35,003 nt of DNA, taken from assembly GCF_029223525.1 (NCBI RefSeq), contig NZ_JARHTQ010000053.1, forward strand, positions 1-35,003. The letters run 5' to 3'. A model generated the notes under the pieces. It saw only the letters and a program-made list of their open reading frames with translations. It ran no database searches and was not told the origin of the DNA. Source of the stretch: Streptantibioticus ferralitis (GTDB lineage Bacteria; Actinomycetota; Actinomycetes; Streptomycetales; Streptomycetaceae). Both the position numbers and the translations under genes were made by a program. Of the stretch, positions 1-6,637 are shown one piece after another; position 1 is the first letter of the stretch; the number at the start of each line of letters is the position of its first letter.

Positions 1-100
1 CACCGGGCTTGACCGGCGGACGGGGTATCAACATATCTGGCGTTGACTTTTGGCACGCTGTTGAGTTCTCAAGGAACGGAAGCTTCCTTCGAGACCGTTT
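1..100 (-). other. rRNA operon leader (upstream of 16S rRNA)
   Basis: Read on the minus strand, positions 88-20 carry the stretch CCTTGAGAACTCAACAGCGT followed by GCCAAAAGTCAACGCCAGAT and a GTTGATACCCCGTCC block. I recognise this as the conserved leader that precedes 16S rRNA in Streptomyces. A small inverted repeat (TCAAC at 28-32, GTTGA at 42-46) lies inside it. The 16S gene itself would begin to the left of base 1. Recognition is from memory of the leader, not from an alignment. Confidence 0.8.
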
Positions 101-135
101 CACCGGCCCCTCCGGGCTTTCCCTTCGATTTCTCC

Positions 136-410
136 AGCTTATCAGATCTTTTCCGACCCGATTCCCGCTGGCGGGATTCCTGCTCTGCCTTTCCGGCCTC
201 TCGGCCCGTCCGGCGTGTTCACTACTTTAGCGGATTTCCCTGGCGACTCATAATCGAGCCGACCGAATCGAATTCCGGCATGCCGAAATTGACCCTGAAG
301 GGAGGCCGTGCAGTAGTGGTTTGCCGCTAGGCGGCAGAAGTGGCTGCCGTTGGACCTCGTTCGGCCCGCGGCAACTGTTTGACTCTACACCAGGGCCGTA
401 TGGCCTACAA
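136..410 (-). promoter_or_regulatory. Tandem promoters of the rRNA operon
   Basis: Several -10-like boxes point left toward the rRNA leader. The best is TTGTAG (405-410), 17 bp, TAGAGT (382-387). A second is TTATGA (248-253), 18 bp, TAAAGT (224-229). A third has only a -10-like box, TAAGCT (136-141). Streptomyces rrn operons are known to use several tandem promoters, which fits. Individual assignments are uncertain because the -35 boxes are weak. Confidence 0.5.
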
Positions 411-436
411 GCCAGGCCAGTTGCTCCGCTCCGCGC

Positions 437-442
437 TACGCT
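437..442 (+). promoter_or_regulatory. -10 box of the trpS attenuator transcript
   Basis: TACGCT ends 7 nt before the ATG of the Trp leader peptide (450), so transcription would start at or next to the ATG and the leader peptide would be read from a leaderless mRNA. No good -35 is visible. A TTGACT at 379-384 is too far upstream to pair with it. Confidence 0.5.
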
Positions 443-449
443 GCCTGCC

Positions 450-491
450 ATGACTTCGCATGCGCTCACCCAGCAGTGGTGGCCCGCCTGA
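450..491 (+). CDS. Trp leader peptide (attenuator peptide) of trpS
   Basis: This 13-codon reading frame (MTSHALTQQWWPA, then TGA) has two tandem Trp codons at 477-482. It lies 115 nt upstream of trpS and directly before two mutually exclusive stem-loops. This is the classical layout of ribosome-mediated attenuation: scarcity of charged tRNA-Trp stalls the ribosome on the Trp codons and favours the antiterminator. Such control has been reported for the auxiliary trpRS1 gene of S. coelicolor. No Shine-Dalgarno sequence precedes the ATG, and a -10-like box 7 nt upstream suggests leaderless translation. Confidence 0.88.
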   Translation: MTSHALTQQWWPA

Positions 492-530
492 CGGCGGCCG
501 CCCCTCAACGCATGCAACCAACGGCCGCCG
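492..530 (+). promoter_or_regulatory. Antiterminator stem of the trpS attenuator
   Basis: CGGCGGCCG at 492-500 is perfectly complementary over 9 bp to CGGCCGCCG at 522-530. The left arm starts one base after the leader-peptide stop codon. A ribosome terminating at the stop would cover it, while one stalled at the Trp codons would leave it free. Pairing removes the 5' arm of the terminator at 520-544. Confidence 0.82.
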
Positions 531-544
531 CCTCGGCGGCCGTT
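520..544 (+). terminator. Attenuator terminator hairpin before trpS
   Basis: Perfect 10-bp inverted repeat: AACGGCCGCC (520-529), loop 530-534, GGCGGCCGTT (535-544). No U-tract follows, which is common for Streptomyces terminators. The 5' arm is shared with the antiterminator at 522-530. Confidence 0.8.
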
Positions 545-606
545 CGCGTATCTGCTCCCGCTACCGGCCCCGCGGACGGCGGCCCCGTATTTAGGGAGAC
601 AGCGAG

Positions 607-1605
607 ATGGCGCGTACCTTCAGCGGTGTCAAGCCGACCGGACACCTCACCTTGGGCAACTACCTCGGTGCCGTACGGCGGTGGGCCGAAGTGGACCAGC
701 ATCAGGCGGACGCGTTGTTCTGCGTCGTCGATCTGCACGCCCTGACCGTCGACCATGACCCCGGGCGGGTGCTGCGACTGAGCCGCCAGGCGGCCACGCT
801 GCTGCTGGCGGCCGGGCTTGACCTGGCGAAGTGCACGGTGTTCGTACAGAGCCATGTGGTCGAGCACGCTCGCCTGTCCTATCTGATGGAGTGCACGGCC
901 ACCGACGGCGAGATGCGGCGCATGATCCAGTACAAGGAGAAGGCGGCCCGCGAGCGGGAACGTGGCGGGAGCGTACGGCTGTCGCTGCTCACATATCCGG
1001 CGCTGATGGCGGCGGACATCCTGGCGTACCAGGCGGACGAGGTACCGGTCGGTGACGATCAGACGCAGCACGTCGAGCTGGCCCGTGATCTGGCCGTCCG
1101 GTTCAACCAGCGGTACGGGCACACCTTCACCGTGCCGAAGGCGGTGCGTCCGCCGGTGGCCGCACGGGTGATGGATCTGCAGGACCCGACCTCGAAGATG
1201 GGGAAGTCACATGCGGCGACGGCCGGGATCGTCTATCTGCTGGACGAGCCGGACGTGGTGCGCAAGAAGGTGATGCGCGCCGTGACGGACAGCGGCAGCG
1301 AGGTGGGGTACGCGCCGGACACCCAGCCGGGGGTGGCGAACCTGCTGGACATCCTGGCGGCGTGCACGGGGACATCCCCGCAGGCGCTGGCCGATGGCTA
1401 CGACTCGTACGGCGCTTTGAAGAAGGACACCGCGGAGGCGGTCGTCGAGTTGCTGCGGCCGTTGCGGGAGCGGCACGCCCGGCTGTGCGCCGATCCGGGC
1501 CATGTGGACCGCGTGTTGCGCGAGGGTGCCGAGCGGGCGCGGGCGCTGGCGCGCCCGACCGTTGACGCGGCGTACGCGGCGGTCGGGCTGATGCCGGCGC
1601 TGTGA
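607..1605 (+). CDS. trpS: Tryptophanyl-tRNA synthetase, TrpRS1 (indolmycin-resistant) type
   Basis: Class I aminoacyl-tRNA synthetase that charges tRNA-Trp in the cytoplasm; 332 residues, normal for the family. The HIGH-equivalent motif is GHLTLGN (12-18), and the KMSKS loop reads KMGKS (197-201). The VDLHA segment (about 41-45) and the GDDQTQHVEL segment of the tryptophan/ATP site are present. Residue 9 is Lys (FSGVKPTG), whereas ordinary bacterial enzymes have Gln there. In S. coelicolor Lys9 is what I recall as the determinant of indolmycin resistance in TrpRS1. The ATG is preceded by GGGAG. The gene sits behind a Trp-codon attenuator, as expected for the inducible auxiliary copy, so a housekeeping TrpRS2 probably exists elsewhere. 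It is convergent with proC, with 6 bp between stop codons. Confidence 0.95.
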   Translation: MARTFSGVKPTGHLTLGNYLGAVRRWAEVDQHQADALFCVVDLHALTVDHDPGRVLRLSRQAATLLLAAGLDLAKCTVFVQSHVVEHARLSYLMECTATDGEMRRMIQYKEKAARERERGGSVRLSLLTYPALMAADILAYQADEVPVGDDQTQHVELARDLAVRFNQRYGHTFTVPKAVRPPVAARVMDLQDPTSKMGKSHAATAGIVYLLDEPDVVRKKVMRAVTDSGSEVGYAPDTQPGVANLLDILAACTGTSPQALADGYDSYGALKKDTAEAVVELLRPLRERHARLCADPGHVDRVLREGAERARALARPTVDAAYAAVGLMPAL

Positions 1606-1611
1606 CAGGGG

Positions 1612-2421
1612 TCAGCCGTTCCCGGAGGCCAGTTCGCGGCTGCGGTCGCGGGCGGCCTCCAGGGCGGCGAGCAGCGCGGCCCTTACTCCGTGGTTCTCCA
1701 GCTCGCGGATGGCACTGATCGTGGTGCCCGCCGGAGAGGTGACCGCCTCGCGCAGCTTGACCGGGTGTTCGCCGCTGTCCCGGAGCATGACGGCGGCGCC
1801 GATGGCGGCCTGGACGATGAGGTCGTGTGCCTGGGCGCGCGGCAGACCGAGCAGGATGCCCGCGTCGGTCATCGCCTCGACCAGGTAGTAGAAGTAGGCG
1901 GGTCCCGAACCGGACAGCGCGGTCGCCGCGTCCTGTTGGGACTCGGGTACCCGCAGGGTCTTGCCGACCGGGTTGAAGATCTCCTCGGTACGGGCCAGGT
2001 GCGCTTCGGTGGCGTGGCTTCCGGCGGAGATGACGGACATGCCCTCGTCCACGAGGACGGGTGTGTTGGGCATGACCCGTACCACCGGGGTGCCGTCGGC
2101 GAGCCGCTGCTGGAGGAAGGCGGTGGTGATGCCCGCCGCGGCCGAGATCACCAGGCGGTCGGCCGGGACGTGCGGGGCGAGTTCCTCCAGCAGGGCGGCC
2201 ATGTCCTGCGGCTTGACGGTGAGGATGAGGGTGTCGGCGGCCTTGGCCGCTTCGGCGTTGCTGACCGCCTCGACGCCGTAGCGGGTGCGTAGTTCCGCCG
2301 CGCGGTCCGAGCGGCGCGTGGTGACCAGGAGATCACCGGGGGCCCAACCGGCCCGGATCATTCCGGAGAGCAGCGCTTCGCCGATCTTTCCGGTGCCGAG
2401 TACGGCGACTTTCTGGGTCAT
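1612..2421 (-). CDS. proC: Pyrroline-5-carboxylate reductase
   Basis: Catalyses the last step of proline synthesis, reducing 1-pyrroline-5-carboxylate with NAD(P)H. It has 269 residues, typical of ProC. The N-terminal Rossmann motif GTGKIGEALL lies at about 9-18, the middle region holds LTVKPQDM and MPNTPVLVDEGM, and the C-terminal helical dimer domain carries the family signature SGSGPAYFYYLVEAM ... SPAGTTISAIRELE. The ATG at 2421 is preceded by GAGGTGA at good spacing. It is a monocistronic-looking gene between trpS and the ABC permease, separated from the latter by 67 bp with no clear regulatory site. Confidence 0.95.
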   Translation of the reverse strand: MTQKVAVLGTGKIGEALLSGMIRAGWAPGDLLVTTRRSDRAAELRTRYGVEAVSNAEAAKAADTLILTVKPQDMAALLEELAPHVPADRLVISAAAGITTAFLQQRLADGTPVVRVMPNTPVLVDEGMSVISAGSHATEAHLARTEEIFNPVGKTLRVPESQQDAATALSGSGPAYFYYLVEAMTDAGILLGLPRAQAHDLIVQAAIGAAVMLRDSGEHPVKLREAVTSPAGTTISAIRELENHGVRAALLAALEAARDRSRELASGNG

Positions 2422-2488
2422 CGCGGTTCACCTCGCGCGTTGCGTACGTGCCCTACTACTGCGGGCCATCCTCGCACCGCGCGCCGGG

Positions 2489-3226
2489 TCAGGGCGTCCG
2501 GCGGCGGAGCGTGGCCGAGCCCAAGCCCAGGACGAGCAGCGCGCTGCCCGCGATGATGGCGAGGTCGCGGGTCAGGTCGCCGGTGACCGACGTCTCCCGG
2601 GAGACCCGGGTCATGGCGTCGACCGCGTACGACATGGGCAGCACGTCCGAGGCGTAGGACAGTGCGGTCGGCATGGCGCCGCGCGGTACGAACAGGCCGC
2701 ACAGCAGCAGCTGCGGGAAGATCACCGCGGGCATGAACTGGACGGCCTGGAACTCGCTGGCCGCGAAGGCGCTGACGAACAGCCCGAGCGCGGTGCCCAG
2801 CAGTGAGTCGAGGACGGCGACGAGCAGCAGCAGCCAGGTCGACCCGGCGAGGCTGAGGTGCAGCAGTCCTACGGCGAGGCCGGTGGCGAGCGCGGCCTGG
2901 GCGATGGCGAGCAGGCCGAAGGCGAGTGCGTAGCCGAGGATCAGATCGGCTTTGCGCAGCGGCATCGAGAGCAGCCGCTCAAGGGTTCCCGAGGTGCGCT
3001 CGCGCAGCGTGGCGATCGAGGTGACCAGGAACATCACGATCAGCGGGAAGATGCCGAGCAGTGCGGGTCCGATGTGGTCGAAGGTCTGCGGTGTGGCGTG
3101 GAACGCCCAGTAGAGCAGGGTGATCAGGGCGAGCGGAACGCCCAGCATCAGGGCGATGGTGCGCGGGTCGTGGCTGAGTTGGCGCAGGACGCGCCGGGCG
3201 GTGGCAAGGGTGCGCTGAGCGGTCAT
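2489..3226 (-). CDS. ABC-2 type transporter permease
   Basis: Membrane subunit of an ABC exporter (245 residues). After a short cytoplasmic N-terminus there are six hydrophobic segments, starting at about residues 25-45 (IALMLGVPLALITLLYWAF) and 55-75. The typical ABC-2 loop TSIATLRERTSGTLERLLSMPLR lies between helices 2 and 3. The ATG at 3226 overlaps the TGA of the ATPase gene by 4 bases (ATGA), indicating translational coupling. Substrate is unknown; the size and sequence style fit drug, lipid or antibiotic exporters. The divergent two-component system may control it. Confidence 0.88.
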   Translation of the reverse strand: MTAQRTLATARRVLRQLSHDPRTIALMLGVPLALITLLYWAFHATPQTFDHIGPALLGIFPLIVMFLVTSIATLRERTSGTLERLLSMPLRKADLILGYALAFGLLAIAQAALATGLAVGLLHLSLAGSTWLLLLVAVLDSLLGTALGLFVSAFAASEFQAVQFMPAVIFPQLLLCGLFVPRGAMPTALSYASDVLPMSYAVDAMTRVSRETSVTGDLTRDLAIIAGSALLVLGLGSATLRRRTP

Positions 3227-3984
3227 CGGGTCGCCTCCTGGCGGTGCGCGGCCTGGTCCACGAGGTGGAGGAAGGCGTCCTCGACGGTCTGGGTGCGGGT
3301 TCGGGCGCGTAGCGCCTCGGGGGTGTCGTCGGCGAGCAGCTGTCCGTCGCGTAGCAGCAGGAGCCGGTCGCAGCGTTCGGCCTCGTCCATGACGTGGCTG
3401 GAGACGAGCAGGGTGGTGCCGCGGTCGGCGGCCAGGCGGTGGAAGAGGTTCCACAGGTCGCGGCGGAGTACGGGGTCGAGACCGACGGTTGGCTCGTCCA
3501 GTACCAGCAGTTCCGGTGTGCCGAGCAGGGCCACGGCGAGGGAGGCGCGGGAGCGCTGGCCTCCGGAGAGGCGGCTGACCAGGTTGTCGGCGCGCGAGGT
3601 GAGGTCGACCTCGGCCAGCACGCGCTGCACGGTCGAGCGGCGGTCCGCGCGTGCGGTGCCCGGCTGCAGGACGCTGGCGAAGTAGTCAAGGTTCTGCCGG
3701 ACGGTCAAGTCCACGTAGACCGAGGGCGCTTGGGTCACATAGCCGACGCGGGAGCGCAGTGCGGGATGCCCGGCGGGGCGCCCCAGCACGTCGAGGTCTC
3801 CGGTGACCTTGGCCTGGGCGCCGACCACGGCGCGCATCAGCGTGGACTTCCCGCAGCCGCTGGGCCCGAGCAGGCCGGTGACCTGGCCTCGGGGGACGGT
3901 GAAGTCGAGCCCCTTGAGGACGGTACGGGCGCCGCGGGCGACGGTGAGCCCGGCGGCGCGGACGGCCGGAACATCGGAATTCAT
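3223..3984 (-). CDS. ABC transporter ATP-binding protein
   Basis: Nucleotide-binding subunit partnering the downstream permease; 253 residues. Walker A GPSGCGKST lies at about 41-49, the signature LSGGQ and Walker B LLVLDEPTVGLD at about 135-165, and the H-loop within SSHVMDEAERCD. I chose the ATG at 3984 because a promoter (TTGACG, 17 bp, CACTAT) lies just upstream. An alternative TTG at 4023 would be inside the -35 box. The ATG then lies 10 nt after the -10, so the mRNA has almost no leader, consistent with the absence of a Shine-Dalgarno site. Confidence 0.92.
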   Translation of the reverse strand: MNSDVPAVRAAGLTVARGARTVLKGLDFTVPRGQVTGLLGPSGCGKSTLMRAVVGAQAKVTGDLDVLGRPAGHPALRSRVGYVTQAPSVYVDLTVRQNLDYFASVLQPGTARADRRSTVQRVLAEVDLTSRADNLVSRLSGGQRSRASLAVALLGTPELLVLDEPTVGLDPVLRRDLWNLFHRLAADRGTTLLVSSHVMDEAERCDRLLLLRDGQLLADDTPEALRARTRTQTVEDAFLHLVDQAAHRQEATR

Positions 3985-3994
3985 CACGCGATGA

Positions 3995-4023
3995 ATAGTG
4001 CGGGCCGGCGCGCCCCACGTCAA
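3995..4023 (-). promoter_or_regulatory. Promoter of the ABC exporter operon
   Basis: -35 TTGACG (4018-4023), 17-bp spacer, -10 CACTAT (3995-4000), both read on the minus strand. It is one of the best principal-sigma promoters in the window, and the start codon follows 10 nt after the -10. Confidence 0.7.
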
Positions 4024-4100
4024 GGGGGTGGGCCTTGCCCCACCTCAGGTCGGGCGCTGAGGGCAGTGCCATCGGATCGGCGCTCGCCGAAACTGATGCC

Positions 4101-5495
4101 ATGAGGGGACACGGGCGAGAACGGCGAAGGCTCCACGACCACGAGCGCCTGGACCGGCGGCTTCGCCGGAGCCGGCGGTGGCAGGCGCTCAACCTCGGGG
4201 TGCGGATCTTCCGTAGGTCACTGGACACCGTCATGCCGCTGGCGGTGGCCATCGCCGCCACCACGCTGACGTTCTGCATGGGACTGGTCTTCCTGGCGCC
4301 GCCCGCGCTGCGGCTGACCCAGTGCATGGCCAGGCGCGAACGGCGGGCGCTGGCCGAGGAGTTCGGCATCGAGGTGCCGGAGGCGTACAGGCCCGAGGTG
4401 ACCGTGGAGACGCTGCCGGACGGGCGGTTCCGCTACGGCAGGCGCATCAAGCGCAGCATGCCGGGCCAGTGGGAGCTGGACTTCCACCGGTTCACCACCG
4501 ATCCGGCGATCTGGCGCGACCTGCGCTGGCTGTCCAGCGCCCTGGTGCTCGGGGTGCTGGCCGCGCTACCGGCCGCGATGGTGGCATACGGGCTGATCGG
4601 GCAGTTCGTGCCGCTGATCGCCTGGTGGGTACACCACCTGGGCGGAGGCGACAGCGCCGCGTACACCTGGTTCCTCGCCGCGCCCAACGGTGAGCTGGCC
4701 TGGCCCGCGCACCTCCTGCTCGGCGCGATGCTCTTCAGCGGGACCAGCTTGGCCCCGGCCTTCACGCAGATCTACGGCCGTTGGTCGGCGAACCTGCTCA
4801 CCCCTCCGCAGAACGCCCGGCTTCAGCAGCGGGTGCGGCGGCTCACCGAGACCCGGGCCGACGCCCTCGACACCCAGGCGGCCGAACTGCGCCGCATCGA
4901 ACGGGACTTGCACGACGGCGTCCAGGCACGACTGGTGGCGATGGGCCTGAACCTGGGCGCGGTCGAGCAGTTGATGGAGCACGACCCGGAGGCCGCCAAG
5001 GCGCTGCTGGCACAGTCCCGGGAGGCCTCGGCGACCGCGCTGCGCGAACTGCGCGGCCTGGTACGCGGAATCCACCCGCCGGTGCTCGCCGAGCGCGGTC
5101 TGGCCGACGCGGTCAAGGCGCTCGCCCTCGACAGCCCGCTGACCGTCGAGGTGACCGAGGACCTGCCAGGCCGGGCCGAACCGCCGGTGGAGTCCGCGGT
5201 GTACTTCGCGGTGAGCGAGTTGCTGACCAACGTCGCCCGGCACGCGTCGGCCGACCGGGTGTGGATCGATGTGCACCACACCGGCGGAGCGCTACGGGTC
5301 CAGGTCACGGACGAAGGCCGTGGCGGAGCCGATGCCTCGAAGGGCAGTGGGCTGCGCGGTATCGAGCGCAGGCTCGCTACGTTTGACGGAGTGCTGGCCC
5401 TGAGCAGTCCACAGGGCGGACCGACCATGGTGACCCTGGAGCTGCCGTGCGTGTTGTCCTCGCCGAGGACCTCTACCTCCTACGGGAAGGCCTGA
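4101..5495 (+). CDS. Two-component sensor histidine kinase (NarL/DesK-like, HisKA_3)
   Basis: Membrane sensor kinase of about 464 residues. Hydrophobic segments lie at about 44-70, 137-175 and 197-219, giving a multi-span input domain rather than a large extracellular one. The HisKA_3 motif ERDLHDGVQ places the phospho-accepting histidine at about residue 271. The HATPase domain has the N-box ELLTNVARHA (Asn about 377) and a glycine-rich GSGLRGIERRL motif. The start is uncertain: ATG 4101 was chosen, but a TTG at 4035 is open in frame and neither has a convincing ribosome site. The 3' end overlaps the response-regulator gene by 49 bp. It is divergent from the ABC exporter, a common layout for regulators of drug or envelope-stress exporters. 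Confidence 0.88.
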   Translation: MRGHGRERRRLHDHERLDRRLRRSRRWQALNLGVRIFRRSLDTVMPLAVAIAATTLTFCMGLVFLAPPALRLTQCMARRERRALAEEFGIEVPEAYRPEVTVETLPDGRFRYGRRIKRSMPGQWELDFHRFTTDPAIWRDLRWLSSALVLGVLAALPAAMVAYGLIGQFVPLIAWWVHHLGGGDSAAYTWFLAAPNGELAWPAHLLLGAMLFSGTSLAPAFTQIYGRWSANLLTPPQNARLQQRVRRLTETRADALDTQAAELRRIERDLHDGVQARLVAMGLNLGAVEQLMEHDPEAAKALLAQSREASATALRELRGLVRGIHPPVLAERGLADAVKALALDSPLTVEVTEDLPGRAEPPVESAVYFAVSELLTNVARHASADRVWIDVHHTGGALRVQVTDEGRGGADASKGSGLRGIERRLATFDGVLALSSPQGGPTMVTLELPCVLSSPRTSTSYGKA

Positions 5496-6094
5496 TCCGG
5501 CTGCTCGAAGCCCATGGCTTCGAGATCGCGGCGGCCGTGGAGACCGGCCCCGAACTACAGCGGGCGCTGGTCGAACTGCGGCCTGATGTCGCGGTGGTGG
5601 ACGTACGGCTGCCGCCGACGTTCACCGACGAGGGCCTGCAGGCGGCGCTGGCGGCCCGGCGGGCGGTCCCGGGCCTGCCGGTCCTCGTACTGTCGCAGCA
5701 CGTGGAGCAGTTGTACGCGCGCGAGTTGCTGGCCGACGGCTCCGGCGGGGTGGGCTATCTGCTCAAGGACCGGGTCTTCAACGCCGGGCAGTTCACGGAC
5801 GCGGTACGGCGGGTGGCCGCGGGCGGTACGGCGATGGACCCCGATGTCATCGCCAAGCTGCTGCGCAGCAACGCGCGTGACGAGCCGCTCGCCGCGCTCA
5901 CGCCGCGGGAACGCGAGGTGCTGGAACTCATGGCGGAGGGCCGCTCCAACACCGCTGTCGCCGGGCGGCTGTTCATCAGTGAGGGCGCGGTCAGCAAACA
6001 CACCACCAGCATCTTCGCCAAGCTGGGCCTGGCCGCCTCCGATGACGACAACCGCCGGGTGCTCGCCGTACTGGCGTACCTCAACCGGACGTGA
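5447..6094 (+). CDS. NarL/FixJ-family response regulator
   Basis: DNA-binding response regulator (215 residues) paired with the preceding kinase. The receiver domain has the acidic pair E7-D8 and phospho-acceptor Asp52 (VAVVDVRLP). The conserved Lys of KDRVFNAGQF follows at about 107. The C-terminal LuxR helix-turn-helix is LTPREREVLELMAEG plus SEGAVSKHTTSIFAKLGL. The GTG start at 5447 has GGAG upstream and lies inside the kinase gene, implying translational coupling. The likely target is the divergent ABC exporter; this is inferred from position only. Confidence 0.92.
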   Translation: MRVVLAEDLYLLREGLIRLLEAHGFEIAAAVETGPELQRALVELRPDVAVVDVRLPPTFTDEGLQAALAARRAVPGLPVLVLSQHVEQLYARELLADGSGGVGYLLKDRVFNAGQFTDAVRRVAAGGTAMDPDVIAKLLRSNARDEPLAALTPREREVLELMAEGRSNTAVAGRLFISEGAVSKHTTSIFAKLGLAASDDDNRRVLAVLAYLNRT

Positions 6095-6098
6095 CGCG

Positions 6099-6123
6099 AG
6101 CGCCGTACGCCGTCAGCGGCGCT
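6099..6123. terminator. Hairpin between convergent genes
   Basis: AGCGCCG (6099-6105) and CGGCGCT (6117-6123) form a 7-bp stem with an 11-nt loop. It spans the gap between the response regulator and the convergent small membrane protein gene and overlaps the latter's stop codon, so it could serve both strands. Confidence 0.5.
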
Positions 6124-6637
6124 TGCGCTTCTTGACGTCGGCGGGCCGGGCCGCCGGGTTGCCGGTGCGCGCGGTGCGCCGCCGCTGGTGGGCCTCGCGC
6201 GCCTGCTCGTACTCGGCGCGCCGCAGCTTCTCCCCCGGCGCCTCGCGCAGGCAGCGCAGGAAGTACGCGACCAGCGAGCCGATGAAGCCGATCAGCAGCA
6301 GCCCGCGGTTGTCCCCCTTGGCCTCGGGGCGGCGGTTGAAGCCGTCCCAGGTCTGGCGGAAGGCCAGCGCGGTGCAGACGGCGAAGGCCGCGATGAAGAG
6401 GATCTTGACGAAGCCGCCGACATCGGCGGTGTCGAAGCCCTGGTAGGCGAACCGGACCAGGAACGCACCGGCGGCCGCGGCTGCCAGCGAGCCGATCGCC
6501 AGACCGACCCGCCGCCAGCGGTAACCGCCGTCGTGGTGGACCCACGTGGTGCCGAAGAACCGGATGGGCTCCGGCCGCGGGCCGTCCTCGTCGCCGCTGT
6601 GCTGCTGCTGTGCCTCGCTCACGTGGGCAATTGTCAC
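6113..6637 (-). CDS. Small membrane protein of unknown function
   Basis: I do not recognise a named family. The 174-residue protein has a hydrophilic N-terminus, then three hydrophobic segments at about 46-64 ([22 protein letters not shown]), 75-93 ([18 protein letters not shown]) and 111-128 ([16 protein letters not shown]). The C-terminal tail is very basic ([11 protein letters not shown] ... KKRKRR) and likely cytoplasmic. GTG 6637 overlaps the ilvD stop by 4 bases (GTGA). A second GTG at 6622 (giving MSEAQQQ) is also possible. It probably shares the ilvD transcript. Confidence 0.75.
   Translation of the reverse strand: MTIAHVSEAQQQHSGDEDGPRPEPIRFFGTTWVHHDGGYRWRRVGLAIGSLAAAAAGAFLVRFAYQGFDTADVGGFVKILFIAAFAVCTALAFRQTWDGFNRRPEAKGDNRGLLLIGFIGSLVAYFLRCLREAPGEKLRRAEYEQAREAHQRRRTARTGNPAARPADVKKRKRR

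Noticed and set aside
379-410. TTGACT as -35 of a conventional trpS promoter
   Set aside because: No -10 match lies 16-19 bp downstream; the TACGCT at 437-442 is too far away to pair with it.
4021-4023. TTG start for the ABC ATPase
   Set aside because: The TTG is part of the -35 box TTGACG. Starting at ATG 3984 fits the promoter.
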